Position numbers and translations under genes: made by a program. From positions 1 through 64,000 of the forward strand of contig JAISAO010000031.1 of assembly GCA_031266665.1 (NCBI GenBank): DNA of 64,000 nt, written 5' to 3'. The notes under the pieces were generated by a model, which worked only from the letters and a program-made list of their open reading frames with translations, did no database searches and was not told the origin of the DNA. The DNA comes from Propionibacteriaceae bacterium (GTDB lineage: Bacteria; Actinomycetota; Actinomycetes; Propionibacteriales; Propionibacteriaceae). Below are positions 32,864-43,664 of the stretch, piece after piece; the first letter of the stretch is position 1, and the number at the start of each line of letters is the position of its first letter.

Positions 32864-33876
32864 CCGACCCGCTGGTCTCCATCATCGTGCCGGTCTACAA
32901 CGGCGGCGCCCAGTTGGCGCGCTGCCTGACCACGATCTTGGCCCAGACCCACGCCGCCATCGAGCTGTTGCTGATCGACGACGGCTCGACCGACGGCTCG
33001 GGCGCGGTCTGCGATCAGTTCGCCGACCGCGACCGGCGGGTGCGCGTCCGCCACCAGGCCAACGGCGGCATCGGCCGGGCCCAGAACGCCGGCCTCGACG
33101 CCATGACCGGCGACTACGTCACCTTCTGCGACGACGACGACTTGATGAGCCCCCGACTGGTGGAGCGACTGCTGGCCGGATTGGTGGACTCGCGGGCCGA
33201 TATGAGCCAATGCCGCTGGGCCAATATCGGCGCCTCCCAGGCCTGGGAGCGTTACCGCCGCGAGGCCGCCAGCCCGGCGCCGCCCGGCCGGGTGGTGGCC
33301 TTCGGCCAGCCGGCCGTGAAATACCAGACCATTTTCTCCAAGGCCAGTCGGCTGCGCCGCCGCGACGGCGAGTTCCAGTATTTCAACGAGGCCAACTGGG
33401 GGAAGCTCTACCGCAGTGGGCTGTGGGACGGCCTGCGTTTCCCCGAGGGTGTGGTCGCCCAAGACGTCTATGTGGCCACGGAGCTTTATCTCCGAATGGA
33501 CCGCGCCGCCGCCCGGGACGACGTCTTGTATTACTGGCTGCAACACGCCGCCAGCCAAACCCACAGCTCGGCCCGCAGCCGCAGCTTCAGCTACCACCGG
33601 GAGACCCTGGACTGCGCCTTCCACAATATCGCCGTGGGCCGGGCGGCCGGCCTTTTCACCCTCCGCTCCCACTGCCAATTGGTCTTCGAGCAGGACCTGA
33701 TCGCCCCCGCCGCCAGCAGCGCCGCCGAACGCGACCTGGCCCGGGACTACCGCCAGCGCTGCCGCCAGGCCCTGGCCGCCCTGACCCGGCGCCAGCGCCT
33801 ACAGGTGCGCGCCGCCGCCGGCTGGCGCTCCTGGGAGACCCTGGTCTACAACCAGACCGTCCACCGGCGCCGCTAG
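32860..33876 (+). CDS. family 2 glycosyltransferase
   Basis: A 338-residue GT2. GTG 32860 overlaps the wzt stop, so it is the third gene of the export operon. LVSIIVPVYNGGAQLARCL, LLLIDDGSTDGSGAVCDQFA, NGGIGRAQNAGLDAMTGDYV and FCDDDDLMSPRL are textbook GT2 blocks with the DxD site in DDDD. About 150 residues follow the catalytic domain. The TAG stop is part of the CTAG at the left edge of the family B element, so the last codon and stop were defined by that insertion. Substrate unknown. Confidence 0.92.
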   Translation: MTDPLVSIIVPVYNGGAQLARCLTTILAQTHAAIELLLIDDGSTDGSGAVCDQFADRDRRVRVRHQANGGIGRAQNAGLDAMTGDYVTFCDDDDLMSPRLVERLLAGLVDSRADMSQCRWANIGASQAWERYRREAASPAPPGRVVAFGQPAVKYQTIFSKASRLRRRDGEFQYFNEANWGKLYRSGLWDGLRFPEGVVAQDVYVATELYLRMDRAAARDDVLYYWLQHAASQTHSSARSRSFSYHRETLDCAFHNIAVGRAAGLFTLRSHCQLVFEQDLIAPAASSAAERDLARDYRQRCRQALAALTRRQRLQVRAAAGWRSWETLVYNQTVHRRR

Positions 33877-34035
33877 ATGGTTAATTCCAAGGGCTGGGCG
33901 ATGGATTCGCGCTCAGACGGCGGGCCGGCCAGGAAGAGGAGAGAGGCGATGTGTCGCATCGCCGACCGACGAGGACGCCGCCGGCGCGTCGTCTGGGCGT
34001 GAGGATGAGCCCATGGCTTGGAATTAACCATCTAG
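33873..34035. mobile_element. MITE-like element, family B (163 bp, full copy 2, inverted)
   Basis: This is the reverse complement of the copy at 20061-20223, with the same 163-base length and the same CTAGATGGTTAATTCCAAG ends. The inner sequence (GATGTGTCGCATCGCCGACC) is also shared. The two copies lie about 13.8 kb apart in opposite orientation, bracketing most of the export half of the glycan locus. Recombination between them could invert that segment (inference). It lies between the convergent GT2 and glf genes. Confidence 0.82.
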
Positions 34036-34036
34036 T

Positions 34037-36432
<2,396 letters not shown>

Positions 36433-36746
36433 GCCGCCACTCTAACCCAGCCCCGAGCCCTCAGCCCTAGTGGTCTGTCGCACCTAAAATGTCGGACTCG
36501 CGGCACCGGACAACGCCGCCCCACACCTCGTCGGGCGTCTCCGCGTCAGTAACTTCCCTAACACGACACTAGGCCACCGTCGGTGGCCGAACGGCGCCCG
36601 TCCGGCCAAGACCAGAGCCTGGTTGGCGGTGTCATAACGGGATCGGGCCACGACCGCCAGCGGGAGTGAACCTGGGATCAGCCCAGAGCCGCCGTCAGCG
36701 CGCCCGGATGGGGTCGCTCAATGATCGAGCAGCGGTGGACCGGGGC
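36433..36746. other. 314-bp gene-free region rich in repeats
   Basis: No convincing gene is present. The region holds the family C element (36467-36572), the sequence GGAGTGAACCTGGGATCAGC near 36664 that also precedes the decayed copy at 10890, and the inverted family A copy at 36704-36750. It separates the start of dgt (upstream side) from the end of the L,D-transpeptidase gene, so it should contain the dgt promoter. I could not identify that promoter. Confidence 0.6.
36467..36572. mobile_element. 106-bp CTAG-bounded MITE-like element, family C
   Basis: The element runs from CTAGTGGTCTGTCGCACC to the complement of CTAGTGTCGTGTTAGGGAAG. The inverted terminal similarity is short (CTAGTG plus scattered matches). 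The second end recurs alone at 17864-17878. CTAG at both edges again suggests an IS630/Tc1-like insertion with TA duplication. No coding capacity. Confidence 0.55.
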
Positions 36747-36750
36747 TCAG
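36704..36750. repeat. family A repeat, inverted, at the end of the L,D-transpeptidase gene
   Basis: ATGGGGTCGCTCAATGATCG, then AGCAGCGGTGGACCGGGGCTCA, is the complement of the 47665-47710 copy with about five changes. The TGA stop of the transpeptidase gene (36747-36749) lies in the terminal GGGCTCAG, exactly as in pseI. Confidence 0.72.
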
Positions 36751-39347
36751 TCGTGGACCACCACTTTGGTGCCGATGGGGGCCCAGTCGTAGATCCATTT
36801 GGCGGCGTAGCCGGGCATGTTGACGCAGCCGTGCGACACTCGCATCCCCCAGGTCCCCTGCCAGGTGTTCCAATCGGCCTCGTGGAAGGCGATGTCGGCG
36901 TTGAAATAGCTCACCCAGGTCACGGGGGTGGCGTACTCATAGCGACCCTCGACCTGGCCTGTGCCGCCGCGCATGGTCTGCTTGTCAAGTTTGAACCAGA
37001 TGTAGAAGGTGCCGTCGGTGGTCTCGTACTGGCCGCCCCGGCCGATCGAGACGGTGAAGGAGTTGACCTCGGTGGTGCCCTCGTAGGCCGTCACTCTGAA
37101 AGTAGACTTGTTGACGTCGATCCACTTGGCGCCGCCCGGCTGGTCGAAGTTGGTCGGCGGCAGGCGGGTCTCCTCGCCGGCCGGCTGCTCGACCAGCGGC
37201 ACCGTGTAGACCAACTCCCGGCCCTCGGCCAGCGCCTGGCCCAGCTCGGCCATCACCCCCGTCATGTCGGACACGACGTAGCCCTCCCGGCCCCATTCGA
37301 TGCCCAGCACTGTGTCCGGATTGTTCGGGTCGAGGACGTTGACCGTCGGCTCCATCGGGGTGCCGACATGTTGGTTCAGGGTCGCTTCCAGCTCCGCCTG
37401 GGCGGTGGCGGCGTCAAAGCCGACGTCATAGCCCTCGGCGGTGGGGGTGACGGTGGTCCAGCGGGCGATCTCGGCCGGGGTCAGGTCGTAGTGGCGCTCG
37501 GCCCAGCCGCTCAGCCCGTTGGTGAGGCTGACTTTGACCGCCAGGCGGGCGTTGGCGGCGGCGGCGGCCTGGGCGGCGGCAGCCTCGCTGTGGACCGGCG
37601 GCGCGTCCAGGGTCTCGACCTCGATCGACTCCGTCTCCGGCTGTCCGGCGGCCTGACGTTCCAACTCGTCCACCACCGCGGTGGCGTCGGCCCGTTGCCC
37701 GGTCTTCCCCGGGGAGACCACGAATTGGCCGGCCTCGGCCTGGTAGACCACGCTGGGCTCGACCGTCTCCTCGTCCGGATTGACGAATTGCTGGTCGAGG
37801 TAACGCTCCAAATCGTCCTGGCCGACGATCAGGCTGGCTGGGGCGGGCTTGACCTCCCAGGGGTTGAAGGCCACCCAGGGACGGTCATCATTGCCTTGGG
37901 CCAAGACGGCCGCGACCGTCGCCGGGAAGTCGATCTGGACGCCGAGGTCGTCGGCCGTGGCCTCGACCCGACGGCCGTCGTGGGTCAGGATCAGACTCAG
38001 CCCAGACTGGAGGGAGGCCAGCGTTTGGGTCAGCTGGCTGGCGTCCTGGCCGCTGACATCTTGGCCCAGCACGGTCACACCCGGTTTGGCCCGGGTGCCG
38101 AAGTAGTTCAGGCCGAAGGCGGTGGAGCCGACCAAGACCACCAGGACCACGGCCAGCGCCGTCAACCCGATGACGCGCCGCCGCTTGGGCCGCCGCCCGG
38201 GGTCTTTCCCCCGGGAGCGGCGGGGAACGCCCCGCCGACCCGGCGTCGGGCCTGTCGGCGGGGGCGGGCCGTCCGCTGAGGGCGAGTCGTTTGGGGAGGG
38301 CTGACTGTCCTGAGGGGACTGTCCGTCCTGAGGGAACTGGTCGTTTTGAGAGGACTGGCCGTCCTGAGGGAACTGGCCATCCTGCGAAGACAAGTCGTCC
38401 TGAAAGAGCTGGCCATCCTGGGGAGACGAGTCGCCCGGCGCGGGCGAGTCGCCCTGGGAAGACGGGTCGCCCTGGGAAGACGGGTCGCTTTGAGAGAGCG
38501 GGTCGCCCGGCGCGGGCGGGCCGACGACGCTCGTCGGCCCCTCTCCCCCGATCACCTCGGGAACGGCCGACCCGGCGGCTTGTGGGGCCTCCGAGTCCCA
38601 GGGAAGACTCTCTCCGGCCGGCGGCTCCGGGACTCCGACGGCTGGCGCCTCCCCGGACGGCCCGGACTCCTCGGCCGCTGCCTCAGCCCCACCCGGCGGC
38701 GTCTCAGCCGTCGGGACAACGGTCTGGTCGGACGACGGCAACGGCGCGGCCGGATCGGCCGCGGGCGGAGCGGCCGGCGCCACAGCCGGAGCGGGGAATG
38801 GTGGCACGGCTGGCTCGGGGTGCGGCGGGGCGGGCGGGACCACGGCCGGAGCGGACAGCGGGGCGGCCGCAGCCGAGGCTTGGTCTAAGAACGACGGCGC
38901 GGCCTGGCCGAAGTGGTCGAGCGGCGGCGGCGACACGGCCTGATCGAAAGACGGCGCGGGCGGGACCACAGCGGACGGGACAACAGTCTGGCCGGGAGAC
39001 GGCCTGGCGGCCTGATCGGCCGGCGGCCTGGCCCACACCGGCACTCTCGACTGGGCGGGGAGGGCGGCCCCGAAGCTCTCAGGAGCGGTCGCCCCAGCGG
39101 TCGCGTGAGCCGAGCCGTCGCTCTGGGGGGCCGAGCCGCCGGTCTGACCGTCGCTCTGGGGGGCCGAATCGCCGGCCGCGGGGAGATGGGCCGAGAAGAT
39201 GGGCGCCGACCCGGATCGGCCGGCCGCGACCGGGGGGAGCGGGGTCGCGGGGTGGCCGCCGACCGGGAAAGACCCGGTCCGGCTATAGTCGTCAGGCACA
39301 GCCTCGGCTGGCTCGACGCCGGCCGCCTGAACGTCATCGCGGTCCAA
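36747..39347 (-). CDS. membrane-anchored L,D-transpeptidase with PG-binding domains
   Basis: TTG 39347 is chosen because AAGGAGG lies eight bases upstream; the protein then has 866 residues. Residues 1-390 are an extended Pro/Ala/Gln/Asp-rich cytoplasmic region with near-repeats (QDGQFPQDGQSSQND). A basic stretch and one helix (GLTALAVVLVVLVGSTAF, about 393-415) anchor it. The outer part has PG_binding_4/VanW-like domains (DDLGVQIDFPATVAAVL, later PGKTGQRADATAVVDEL), then YkuD at about 735-866 with MRVSHGCVNMPGYAAKW; Cys841 is catalytic. It should make 3-3 peptidoglycan cross-links. Its last segment, DWAPIGTKVVVHD, nearly equals that of the lectin fusion at 2025-4508. Confidence 0.93.
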   Translation of the reverse strand: MDRDDVQAAGVEPAEAVPDDYSRTGSFPVGGHPATPLPPVAAGRSGSAPIFSAHLPAAGDSAPQSDGQTGGSAPQSDGSAHATAGATAPESFGAALPAQSRVPVWARPPADQAARPSPGQTVVPSAVVPPAPSFDQAVSPPPLDHFGQAAPSFLDQASAAAAPLSAPAVVPPAPPHPEPAVPPFPAPAVAPAAPPAADPAAPLPSSDQTVVPTAETPPGGAEAAAEESGPSGEAPAVGVPEPPAGESLPWDSEAPQAAGSAVPEVIGGEGPTSVVGPPAPGDPLSQSDPSSQGDPSSQGDSPAPGDSSPQDGQLFQDDLSSQDGQFPQDGQSSQNDQFPQDGQSPQDSQPSPNDSPSADGPPPPTGPTPGRRGVPRRSRGKDPGRRPKRRRVIGLTALAVVLVVLVGSTAFGLNYFGTRAKPGVTVLGQDVSGQDASQLTQTLASLQSGLSLILTHDGRRVEATADDLGVQIDFPATVAAVLAQGNDDRPWVAFNPWEVKPAPASLIVGQDDLERYLDQQFVNPDEETVEPSVVYQAEAGQFVVSPGKTGQRADATAVVDELERQAAGQPETESIEVETLDAPPVHSEAAAAQAAAAANARLAVKVSLTNGLSGWAERHYDLTPAEIARWTTVTPTAEGYDVGFDAATAQAELEATLNQHVGTPMEPTVNVLDPNNPDTVLGIEWGREGYVVSDMTGVMAELGQALAEGRELVYTVPLVEQPAGEETRLPPTNFDQPGGAKWIDVNKSTFRVTAYEGTTEVNSFTVSIGRGGQYETTDGTFYIWFKLDKQTMRGGTGQVEGRYEYATPVTWVSYFNADIAFHEADWNTWQGTWGMRVSHGCVNMPGYAAKWIYDWAPIGTKVVVHD

Positions 39348-39503
39348 CGACCACACCTCCTTCACAGCGGTTACCCATTGTACCGAACAGATCTGACAAC
39401 CCACTAAGATCGCGCGCCCGTCGGCCCGGGCCGGCGGGCGCCGCTGGAGCTCGAACGGCCGGGCCGGTTGATTCCGGGCGGCTGAGATGGCATCGTTCCG
39501 TCC

Positions 39504-41597
39504 ATGGCTTCACTGGCGAACGCATCAGACCTGTCCCCGATCCGCAATGTCGTCCTGGTCGGCTCCAGCGGCTCGGGCAAAACCACCTTGTTCGAGCATC
39601 TGCTCAAGTCGCGCCTGGCGGGCTACCGGGGCGAGAAGGCCGACCCGGAGCGAATGGCGGCCCTGGCCGTGGCCTCGATCTCAGTCGGCTCGACCACGGT
39701 GACCCTGCTCGACGCCCCCGGCCACCCCGACTTCGTGGGCGAGCTGCGGGCCGGCCTGCGGGCGGCGGACGGGGCCGTCTTCGTGGTCTCGGCCTCGGAC
39801 GGCGTCGACGCCGTGACCGAGACCCTGTGGCGGGAGTGCGAACAGGTGGGGATGCCCCGGGCCATCGCCTTGTCCAAGCTGGACGACGGCCGCACCAGCT
39901 TCGCCGAGGCCCTGGACGGCCTGCAACAGGCCTGGGGCCAGGCGGTGCAGCCGGCCTACGTCCCCATCATCGAGGGCGAGACCATCCGGGGCAACCTGTC
40001 ACTGGTCTCCCAGGCGGTCCACGACTACGCCTCCGGCCAGCGGCGGCGGCGCGAGGCCCGAGCCGACGAGCTGGCCACCATCGCCGATTACCGCAGCTCC
40101 TTGATCGAGGGCATCATCCAGGAGTCCGAGGACGACGAGCTGATGGACCGCTATCTGGAGGGCGACAACCTCAAGGCGGACGAGCTGGTGGCCGACCTGA
40201 CGCGGGCCGTCTACAAGGGCCATTTCTACCCGGTGGTGCCGATCAACTCCTTGGACGACGTCGGCTTGGAGGAGTTGTTGACGGTGGTCAAGAACTCCTT
40301 CCCCGTGCCCAGCCGGCGCCGTTTGACCGTCGCCACAGTCAATCGCGGCGTGGTGGACGAGGTCACGGTCGAAACCGGGGACCCGGCCGGGCCGCTGCTG
40401 GCCCAGGTCATCCGCTCCACCTCGGACCAGTTCGCCGGCCGCCTCTCCTTGGTACGGGTCTACTCCGGCGTCCTCAAAACCGACGACGTCATCACCGTCT
40501 CGGGCCACCGCGGCCTCTTCGGCGGCCAGGCCGACCCGGCCCACCCCGACCACGACGACAACGAGAAAGTCGGCCCGCTGTCGCTGCCGGACGGCCTGGA
40601 GACTAGGCCCGTGGCCCAGGTCGAGGCCGGCCAGATCGCCTTCGTGGGCAAGCTGGCCCGGGCCGAGACCTCGGACACCTTGGCCCCCCGTGACAAACCG
40701 TCCCTGATCCGGCCCTGGAACCTGCCCGAGCCCTTGCTGCCGGTGGCGGTGGTGGCGGCCAGCCGCAACGACGAGGACAAGCTGCCGGCGGCCCTGGCCC
40801 GGTTGGCCCTGGAGGACTCCGCCGTTAGGATCGAGCGGACCGAGACCGATCAGACGGTGCTCTGGACCATGGGCCAGGCCCACGCCGACCTGTTGCTCAA
40901 CCGCTTGCGCCAGCGTTACGGCGTCAACGTCGCCCAGCAGCCGATCAAGGTGGCCTACCGCGAGACCTTCGTCGCCCCGGCGGCGGCCGAGTACACCCAC
41001 AAGAAACAATCCGGCGGCCACGGCCAGTACGGCCGGGTCTCCTTGGAGATCGAGCCGCAGCCTCGGGGCGAGGGCTTCGTCTTCGCGGACCGGGTGGTCG
41101 GCGGGTCCGTCCCGCGCCAGTTCATCCCCTCGGTCGAGAAGGGGGTGCGAGCCCAATTGGACAAGGGGATCATCGCCGGCTACCCGGTGGTCGACCTCAA
41201 GGTGTCGCTGGTGGACGGCAAGCACCACCCGGTCGACTCCTCCGACATGGCCTTCCAACTGGCCGGCTCGATGGCCCTTCGGGCCGCCGCCAAACCCGGC
41301 TTGGTGGCCCTGCTGGAGCCGATCGATCTGGTCACCATCGTGGTGGGCGAGCAGTACTTGGGCGCGGTCATGACCGACATCTCGGGGCGCCGGGGCCAGA
41401 TGCTGGGCTCGGACTCGGACGGCGAGCACCGGGCCGTCATCCGCGCCCTCATACCCCAATCCGAGTTGTCGAAGTACGCCATCGACCTGCGCGGCCTGGC
41501 CCAGGGCTCGGGCTCCTTCGCCCGGACCTTCCACGGCTACGAGCTACTGCCGCCCCAACTGGCCGAAGCCGTCGTCGCCGCCAGCAAGGAGAAGTAG
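39504..41597 (+). CDS. elongation factor G-like protein EF-G2
   Basis: A 697-residue translational GTPase. The P-loop is VLVGSSGSGKTTLFEHLL, the G3 motif DAPGHPDFVGEL, and the G4 position reads SKLD instead of NKxD. Domains II to V are present in EF-G order, with RQRYGVNVAQQPIKVAYRET, THKKQSGGHGQYGRVSLEIEP and a domain V with GRRGQMLGSDSDG. The T-H-K-K-Q-S-G-G-x-G-Q-Y/F block is shared with EF-G. The switch I region is shorter than in canonical EF-G (which would carry the RGITI block); this is the pattern of actinobacterial EF-G2, a paralogue of unclear role. ATG 39504 has no good ribosome-binding site. Confidence 0.92.
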   Translation: MASLANASDLSPIRNVVLVGSSGSGKTTLFEHLLKSRLAGYRGEKADPERMAALAVASISVGSTTVTLLDAPGHPDFVGELRAGLRAADGAVFVVSASDGVDAVTETLWRECEQVGMPRAIALSKLDDGRTSFAEALDGLQQAWGQAVQPAYVPIIEGETIRGNLSLVSQAVHDYASGQRRRREARADELATIADYRSSLIEGIIQESEDDELMDRYLEGDNLKADELVADLTRAVYKGHFYPVVPINSLDDVGLEELLTVVKNSFPVPSRRRLTVATVNRGVVDEVTVETGDPAGPLLAQVIRSTSDQFAGRLSLVRVYSGVLKTDDVITVSGHRGLFGGQADPAHPDHDDNEKVGPLSLPDGLETRPVAQVEAGQIAFVGKLARAETSDTLAPRDKPSLIRPWNLPEPLLPVAVVAASRNDEDKLPAALARLALEDSAVRIERTETDQTVLWTMGQAHADLLLNRLRQRYGVNVAQQPIKVAYRETFVAPAAAEYTHKKQSGGHGQYGRVSLEIEPQPRGEGFVFADRVVGGSVPRQFIPSVEKGVRAQLDKGIIAGYPVVDLKVSLVDGKHHPVDSSDMAFQLAGSMALRAAAKPGLVALLEPIDLVTIVVGEQYLGAVMTDISGRRGQMLGSDSDGEHRAVIRALIPQSELSKYAIDLRGLAQGSGSFARTFHGYELLPPQLAEAVVAASKEK

Positions 41598-41634
41598 CGC
41601 CGCAGGGCGCCTCCCCGCCCCCAGACTCATCGTC

Positions 41635-41655
41635 ATCCCGGACTCGATCCGGGAT
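41635..41655. repeat. short perfect hairpin palindrome after the EF-G2 gene
   Basis: ATCCCGGA and TCCGGGAT form a perfect 8-bp stem around CTCGA, embedded in CGTCATCCCGGACTCGATCC. This kind of CATCCCGGA palindrome is scattered in many bacterial genomes. A weaker relative with ATCGAGTTA repeats is at 44333-44372. It lies 37 bases after the EF-G2 stop and could end its transcript. Confidence 0.55.
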
Positions 41656-41694
41656 CTCGTCCCATGCCTGAGATCAGGGCTTAGGCTGACCGGC

Positions 41695-42438
41695 GTGACG
41701 GAGTTGACGACGGAGCTGACCGAGGCGGGGCCGGTCGACTGGCCCCGCGCGCCGGCCAGCTTCGTGCGCCGGGGCGGGCGGATGACATCCGCCCAGCGGC
41801 GTTGGCTGGAACAGTCGGGAGCGCGCTATCTCCTGCCGGTCTCAAACTGGCCCCGCTCCACCGTCATAGCGCCCCAGCCCCCGCTCGACCAGACGGCGGT
41901 CTTCGGCCGGCAGGCCGACCTGGTGGTGGAGTTGGGCTCGGGCCAGGGCGAGGCCTTGGCCCAGGCCGCCGCCCGACACCCGGAGGTCAACTACCTCGGC
42001 TTCGAGGTCTTCGCCGCCGCCCTGGCCATGACCGTGGGCCGCTTGGCGGCCGCCGGGGCGGACCACGTCCGGCTGGTGGCCGGCGACGGGCTGCAGGGGC
42101 TGCGCCACCTGTTGGGGGAGGCCTCCTGTCAGGAGATCTGGGTCTTCTTCCCCGACCCCTGGCCCAAGGCGCGGCAGCGCAAACGCCGTCTGGTGGCGCC
42201 GCCGCTGATCGACTTGGCGGCCAGCCGCCTGCGGCTGGGCGGCGTCCTCCGCTTGGCCACCGACTGGACCGACTACGCCGCCGCCATGACCGCCCTGCTG
42301 GACTGTGACCAGCGCTTCCGCCGGCTCGACCAAGGCCGCTTCGCCGACCGCCCGACGACCAAGTATGAGGCCCGAGGCCTGCGCCAGGGCCGCCTGATCA
42401 CGGACCTGACCTTCGTCCGACACGATCCAGCCGACTGA
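41695..42438 (+). CDS. trmB: tRNA (guanine-N7-)-methyltransferase
   Basis: A 247-residue class I methyltransferase from GTG 41695. VVELGSGQGEALAQAAARHP is the S-adenosylmethionine site, NYLGFEVFAAALA motif II, and EIWVFFPDPWPKARQRKRR the TrmB-specific block (FPDPWPK..H/Q.KRRL). LRLATDWTDYAAAM and RPTTKYEARGLRQG complete the family pattern. It methylates G46 of tRNA to m7G. It is four bases upstream of truA, so two tRNA-modification genes form a pair. Confidence 0.95.
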   Translation: MTELTTELTEAGPVDWPRAPASFVRRGGRMTSAQRRWLEQSGARYLLPVSNWPRSTVIAPQPPLDQTAVFGRQADLVVELGSGQGEALAQAAARHPEVNYLGFEVFAAALAMTVGRLAAAGADHVRLVAGDGLQGLRHLLGEASCQEIWVFFPDPWPKARQRKRRLVAPPLIDLAASRLRLGGVLRLATDWTDYAAAMTALLDCDQRFRRLDQGRFADRPTTKYEARGLRQGRLITDLTFVRHDPAD

Positions 42439-42442
42439 CCCC

Positions 42443-43477
42443 ATGACGACCGACCCCGAGCCGACCAACCCCATGACAACCGACCCCGAGCCGACCGGCC
42501 AGGGGCGCCCGGGGGACGACTCCTCCGCCCGGCCGACCGGGGCGGTGTCCGAGCCGACGGCCCCGCCCGGGGGCGTCCCACCGGCCAGCGCCGCCGCATC
42601 GCCGGGCCAGACGCTCCCAGACCCCGACTGGGGTCCACCCCCGGGGCGGCGGCGGCTGCGCCTCGACCTGGCCTACGACGGCACGGATTTCGCCGGCTGG
42701 GCCAAGCAGCCCGGGCTGAGGACGGTCGAGGGCGAGTTGGAAACCCGCCTGACCCGGTTACTGCGCCTGGCGGAGCCCGTCGCCCTGACCGTCGCCGGGC
42801 GGACCGACGCCGGGGTCCACGCCCGGGGCCAGGTCTGCCACGTCGATCTGCCGGAGACGGTCGTCTCCAGTCGGGGCCAGACCTGGGACAGCGCCGAGGC
42901 GCTGCGCCGCTGGCTGCCCCGCGGCCTGCCGGACGACATCGCCCTGCGTGATGTCACGGTCGCCCCGCCGGGCTTCGACGCCCGCTTCGCCGCCCGCTGG
43001 CGGCGCTACGTCTACCGCTTGGCGGACCAGCCGCTGGCCCGCGACCCCCTGGAGCGCCGCTACGTCGCCCCCACGCCGGCCCTGGACGTGGCCGCCATGG
43101 CCCAGGCCGCTGTGGTCTTGGTCGGCCTGCACGACTTCACGGCCCTGTGCCGCGCCCGCCCCGGGGCCAGCGCCGTCCGCCGCCTGCTGCTGGTCGAGCC
43201 GCGGCGGGTCGGCCCCGGCCGGGTCGATGTCACGGTCGCCGCCGACGCCTTCTGCCACTCCATGGTCCGTTCCCTGGTGGGGGCGCTCTGCGCCGTCGGC
43301 CAGGGCCGCCGCGATGCCGCTTGGCTGGCCGGGCTGTTGGACCGCCGCCAGCGGGCGGGCGAGGTGACGGTCATGCCGGCCCTGGGCCTGACCCTGGAGG
43401 AGGTCCGCTACCCCGCCGCCGCCGACCTGGCCCGCCGCCAGGCCGAGGCCCGCCAGGTCCGTCGACCGCCGGTCTGA
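42443..43477 (+). CDS. truA: tRNA pseudouridine(38-40) synthase
   Basis: A 344-residue protein. The catalytic domain begins about residue 70 with RLRLDLAYDGTDFAGWAKQP; AGRTDAGVHARGQVCH contains the catalytic Asp. RRYVYRLADQP and DAFCHSMVRSLVGALCAVGQG are TruA blocks. It isomerises U38-40 in tRNA anticodon arms. The first 68 residues are an unusual Pro/Asp-rich leader beginning with two 30-base tandem repeats (MTTDPEPTNP, MTTDPEPTGQ). The start may really be further in; no clear ribosome-binding site decides it. The stop is followed by family A-like sequence (TGATCCACC). Confidence 0.93.
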   Translation: MTTDPEPTNPMTTDPEPTGQGRPGDDSSARPTGAVSEPTAPPGGVPPASAAASPGQTLPDPDWGPPPGRRRLRLDLAYDGTDFAGWAKQPGLRTVEGELETRLTRLLRLAEPVALTVAGRTDAGVHARGQVCHVDLPETVVSSRGQTWDSAEALRRWLPRGLPDDIALRDVTVAPPGFDARFAARWRRYVYRLADQPLARDPLERRYVAPTPALDVAAMAQAAVVLVGLHDFTALCRARPGASAVRRLLLVEPRRVGPGRVDVTVAADAFCHSMVRSLVGALCAVGQGRRDAAWLAGLLDRRQRAGEVTVMPALGLTLEEVRYPAAADLARRQAEARQVRRPPV

Positions 43478-43664
43478 TCCACCATTGCCCGACTCCCCGT
43501 CCGGGCGTGGCGGCAGAGACGAAGACCACGCTCAACGGCTGTCCGGTCCACTCGCGCGCCGCCCCACCCCCGTCACACCCGTCTGGCGTCGCCCGCCCCG
43601 TCGACCAGCGGTGCCAGGTCGACCAGCGGTGGAGTTGGGCTCGGTCTCGCGTACAGTTGGGGCT
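43478..43664. repeat. decayed repeat material between truA and the O-methyltransferase gene
   Basis: This 187-bp gap has TGATCCACC at its left edge and TCGACCAGCGGTG twice at the right (about 43600 and 43618), the latter followed by GAGTTGGGCTCGG as in family A. CACACCCGTCTGGCGTCGCC matches CACACCCGTCTGACGCCGCC at 63533-63552. No gene is credible here; the promoter of the methyltransferase may be at the right end. Confidence 0.5.

Noticed and set aside
39377-39399. TTGTCA and TACAAT upstream of the second L,D-transpeptidase as a sigma-70-type promoter
   Set aside because: The spacing is only 11 bases; the TACAAT may still be a -10, but no matching -35 was found.
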